In this document: one piece after another, positions 47,968-48,714 of the stretch
How the letters are laid out: every line of letters starts with the position of its first letter
How positions within the stretch are numbered: position 1 is the stretch's first letter
Assembly: GCA_021793195.1 (NCBI GenBank)
Contig: JAJYTG010000005.1
Coordinates: 1-48,714, forward strand
Length of the DNA: 48,714 bases
Direction: 5' to 3'
DNA from: Pseudomonadota bacterium
GTDB lineage: Bacteria > Pseudomonadota > Gammaproteobacteria > Xanthomonadales > Rhodanobacteraceae
Made by a program: the position numbers and the translations under genes
The notes under the pieces: model-generated
Seen by the model: the letters and a program-made list of their open reading frames with translations, nothing else
What the model was told of the DNA's origin: nothing
Databases searched by the model: none

Positions 47968-47983
47968 CGTGATCTGCATCACA
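47968..47983. promoter_or_regulatory. CRP/Clp-like binding palindrome
   Basis: TGTGATGCAGATCACG on the minus strand matches the CRP/Clp consensus TGTGA-N6-TCACA at nine of ten half-site positions. Its centre is about 55 bp upstream of the predicted pilin-operon start. A further half-site, TGTGAC, lies at about 48022-48027. Confidence 0.55.
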
Positions 47984-48208
47984 CCCCCCGAACGCCTGAT
48001 CTGGTGCGGATCGGGCGGATTGTCACATTTCAGGACTTCGATTCTCAGTCCGCCCCGGACCCCATGCCGACGGCTGTTGCGGGCCCGCCGGGCGTCAGGT
48101 CGGCTGACTCGCCGCGTCAGTCGGGGCCGCGGTGACAATCGTCATGGCAGGCGTGTCCCCGGGGTGCCGTACGACCGCCGCGCGAAGCAGGACGCGTGCC
48201 AGAATCTG

Positions 48209-48237
48209 TTGACAGTGCCGGAGCCGCTCGCGACAAT
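48209..48237 (+). promoter_or_regulatory. tRNA-Tyr promoter
   Basis: TTGACA (48209-48214), a 17-bp spacer and GACAAT (48232-48237), ending 14 bp before the tRNA. It is a near-consensus sigma-70 promoter for the tRNA-Tyr-tRNA-Gly transcript. Confidence 0.7.
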
Positions 48238-48251
48238 GCCCGTTCTTTGTT

Positions 48252-48337
48252 GGAGGGATACCCAAGCGGCCAACGGGGGCAGACTGTAAATCTGCTGGCT
48301 TACGCCTTCGGTGGTTCGAATCCACCTCCCTCCACCA
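48252..48337 (+). tRNA. tRNA-Tyr (anticodon GTA)
   Basis: 86 nt, class II with a long variable arm. The acceptor GGAGGGA pairs with TCCCTCC, the anticodon loop is ACTGTAAA, the T arm is GGTGGTTCGAATCCACC, and ACCA is encoded. The last 19 nt recur at 48588-48606. Confidence 0.97.
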
Positions 48338-48339
48338 GC
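48319..48339 (+). repeat. 21-bp direct repeat: tRNA-Tyr 3' end, copy 1
   Basis: AATCCACCTCCCTCCACCA plus GC. This is the final 19 nt of tRNA-Tyr and the next two bases. An identical 21-bp copy lies at 48588-48608, 269 bp downstream. Confidence 0.95.
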
Positions 48340-48622
48340 TCGATCGCTCCGCAAGGGCGATCGGCTGGGGTAGAGGTCACAATGACAGGGCCATGGAGGT
48401 GGATGAGAACCACCGGTGTGGCTCGACAAGATCGCCGGGAGCGATCTTGAACAGCCGGAGGCTGGCCCGCCGCGCGAAAGCGCGAAGGGCGAGTCTCAGG
48501 ACGAGATGAGTACAAGATCGCCGGGAGCGATCTTGAACGCGCCGCTTGCGGCGCGGCCCGGAGGGCGGAGGGCAGGATGCCCGGAGTAATCCACCTCCCT
48601 CCACCAGCAGCACTCCGCACGG
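48338..48622 (+). other. Structured tRNA-Tyr/tRNA-Gly spacer
   Basis: 285 bp with no convincing coding region. It contains a hairpin CGATCGC/GCGATCG right after the tRNA (48341-48363). It also has two identical 27-bp copies, each folding as CAAGATCG/CGATCTTG with loop CCGGGAG (48426-48452 and 48512-48538), and then the second copy of the tRNA-Tyr 3' end. It is probably transcribed between the two tRNAs. Confidence 0.8.
48588..48608 (+). repeat. 21-bp direct repeat: tRNA-Tyr 3' end, copy 2
   Basis: Identical to 48319-48339. The following bases (CTCCGCACGGGCG) also resemble those after the real tRNA (CTCCGCAAGGGCG), so the similarity goes beyond the tRNA itself. Confidence 0.93.
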
Positions 48623-48696
<74 letters not shown>

Positions 48697-48714
48697 TGGT
48701 TCTCCTGCCGTGCG

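Noticed and set aside
48338-48622. Open frames in the tRNA spacer
   Set aside because: They read through hairpins and tRNA sequence with no ribosome-binding site; the region is better explained as structured RNA.

Overview
This window is a high-GC, gene-dense bacterial chromosome segment. Its gene content and order point to the gammaproteobacterial order Lysobacterales (Xanthomonadales), probably a Rhodanobacteraceae-type organism. The supporting blocks are hemA-prfA, a TPR lipoprotein-lolB-ispE-tRNA-Gln-prs-rplY-pth-ychF, ftsY opposite rsmD-coaD, and tRNA-Tyr-tRNA-Gly at the right edge. There is no CRISPR array, complete prophage or intact insertion sequence. The placement is inference from gene order and protein resemblance, not from a search.

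Layout. 1-3.5 kb: the 3' end of pgpA, a repeat-rich intergenic block, a hypothetical gene, tyrA, a small exported protein, and an integrase remnant beside tRNA-Phe. 3.8-12 kb: a DUF6491 protein; the ftsY-asmA-mutY-yggX operon; rsmD-coaD-lipoprotein; a ferredoxin with a duplicated gene start; a metallo-beta-lactamase-fold gene coupled to a TMEM43-family gene. 12-19.2 kb: a Nudix/exonuclease/nitroreductase operon, then the NAD(P) transhydrogenase genes, with pntAA separated from pntAB-pntB by an opposing sigma factor operon. 19.3-28.5 kb: a large diguanylate cyclase receptor, sufT with a strong terminator, the wrbA-DUF2069-acyl-CoA dehydrogenase-asparaginase operon, and yihY-tlpA-acyP. 28.6-34.8 kb: ppk2, an exported Hcp-like protein, and hemA-prfA followed by a broken acetyltransferase and an OGT-type glycosyltransferase. 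35-43 kb: the TPR/lolB/ispE/tRNA-Gln/prs/rplY/pth/ychF block, with ychF inside a 128-bp inverted repeat and heptanucleotide arrays, then a thioesterase. 43-47.9 kb: a divergent four-gene chaperone-usher locus. 48.2-48.7 kb: tRNA-Tyr and tRNA-Gly separated by an unusual repeat-bearing spacer.

How the genes work together. Most genes are housekeeping: translation and tRNA metabolism (prfA, pth, rplY, rsmD, ftsY, tRNAs), cofactor and precursor synthesis (hemA, coaD, ispE, prs, tyrA), iron-sulfur and redox functions (sufT, yggX, ferredoxin, wrbA, pnt), DNA repair (mutY, ExoIX-like) and envelope biogenesis (lolB, AsmA-like, yihY). Thirteen adjacent gene pairs share a 4-base ATGA or GTGA overlap, so translational coupling is common. 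The best candidates for something not well described are the chaperone-usher locus with its possible sigma-54 promoter and CRP/Clp-like site, the tRNA-Tyr 3'-end repeat spacer, the ispE/tRNA-Gln overlap, and the composite repeats around ychF.
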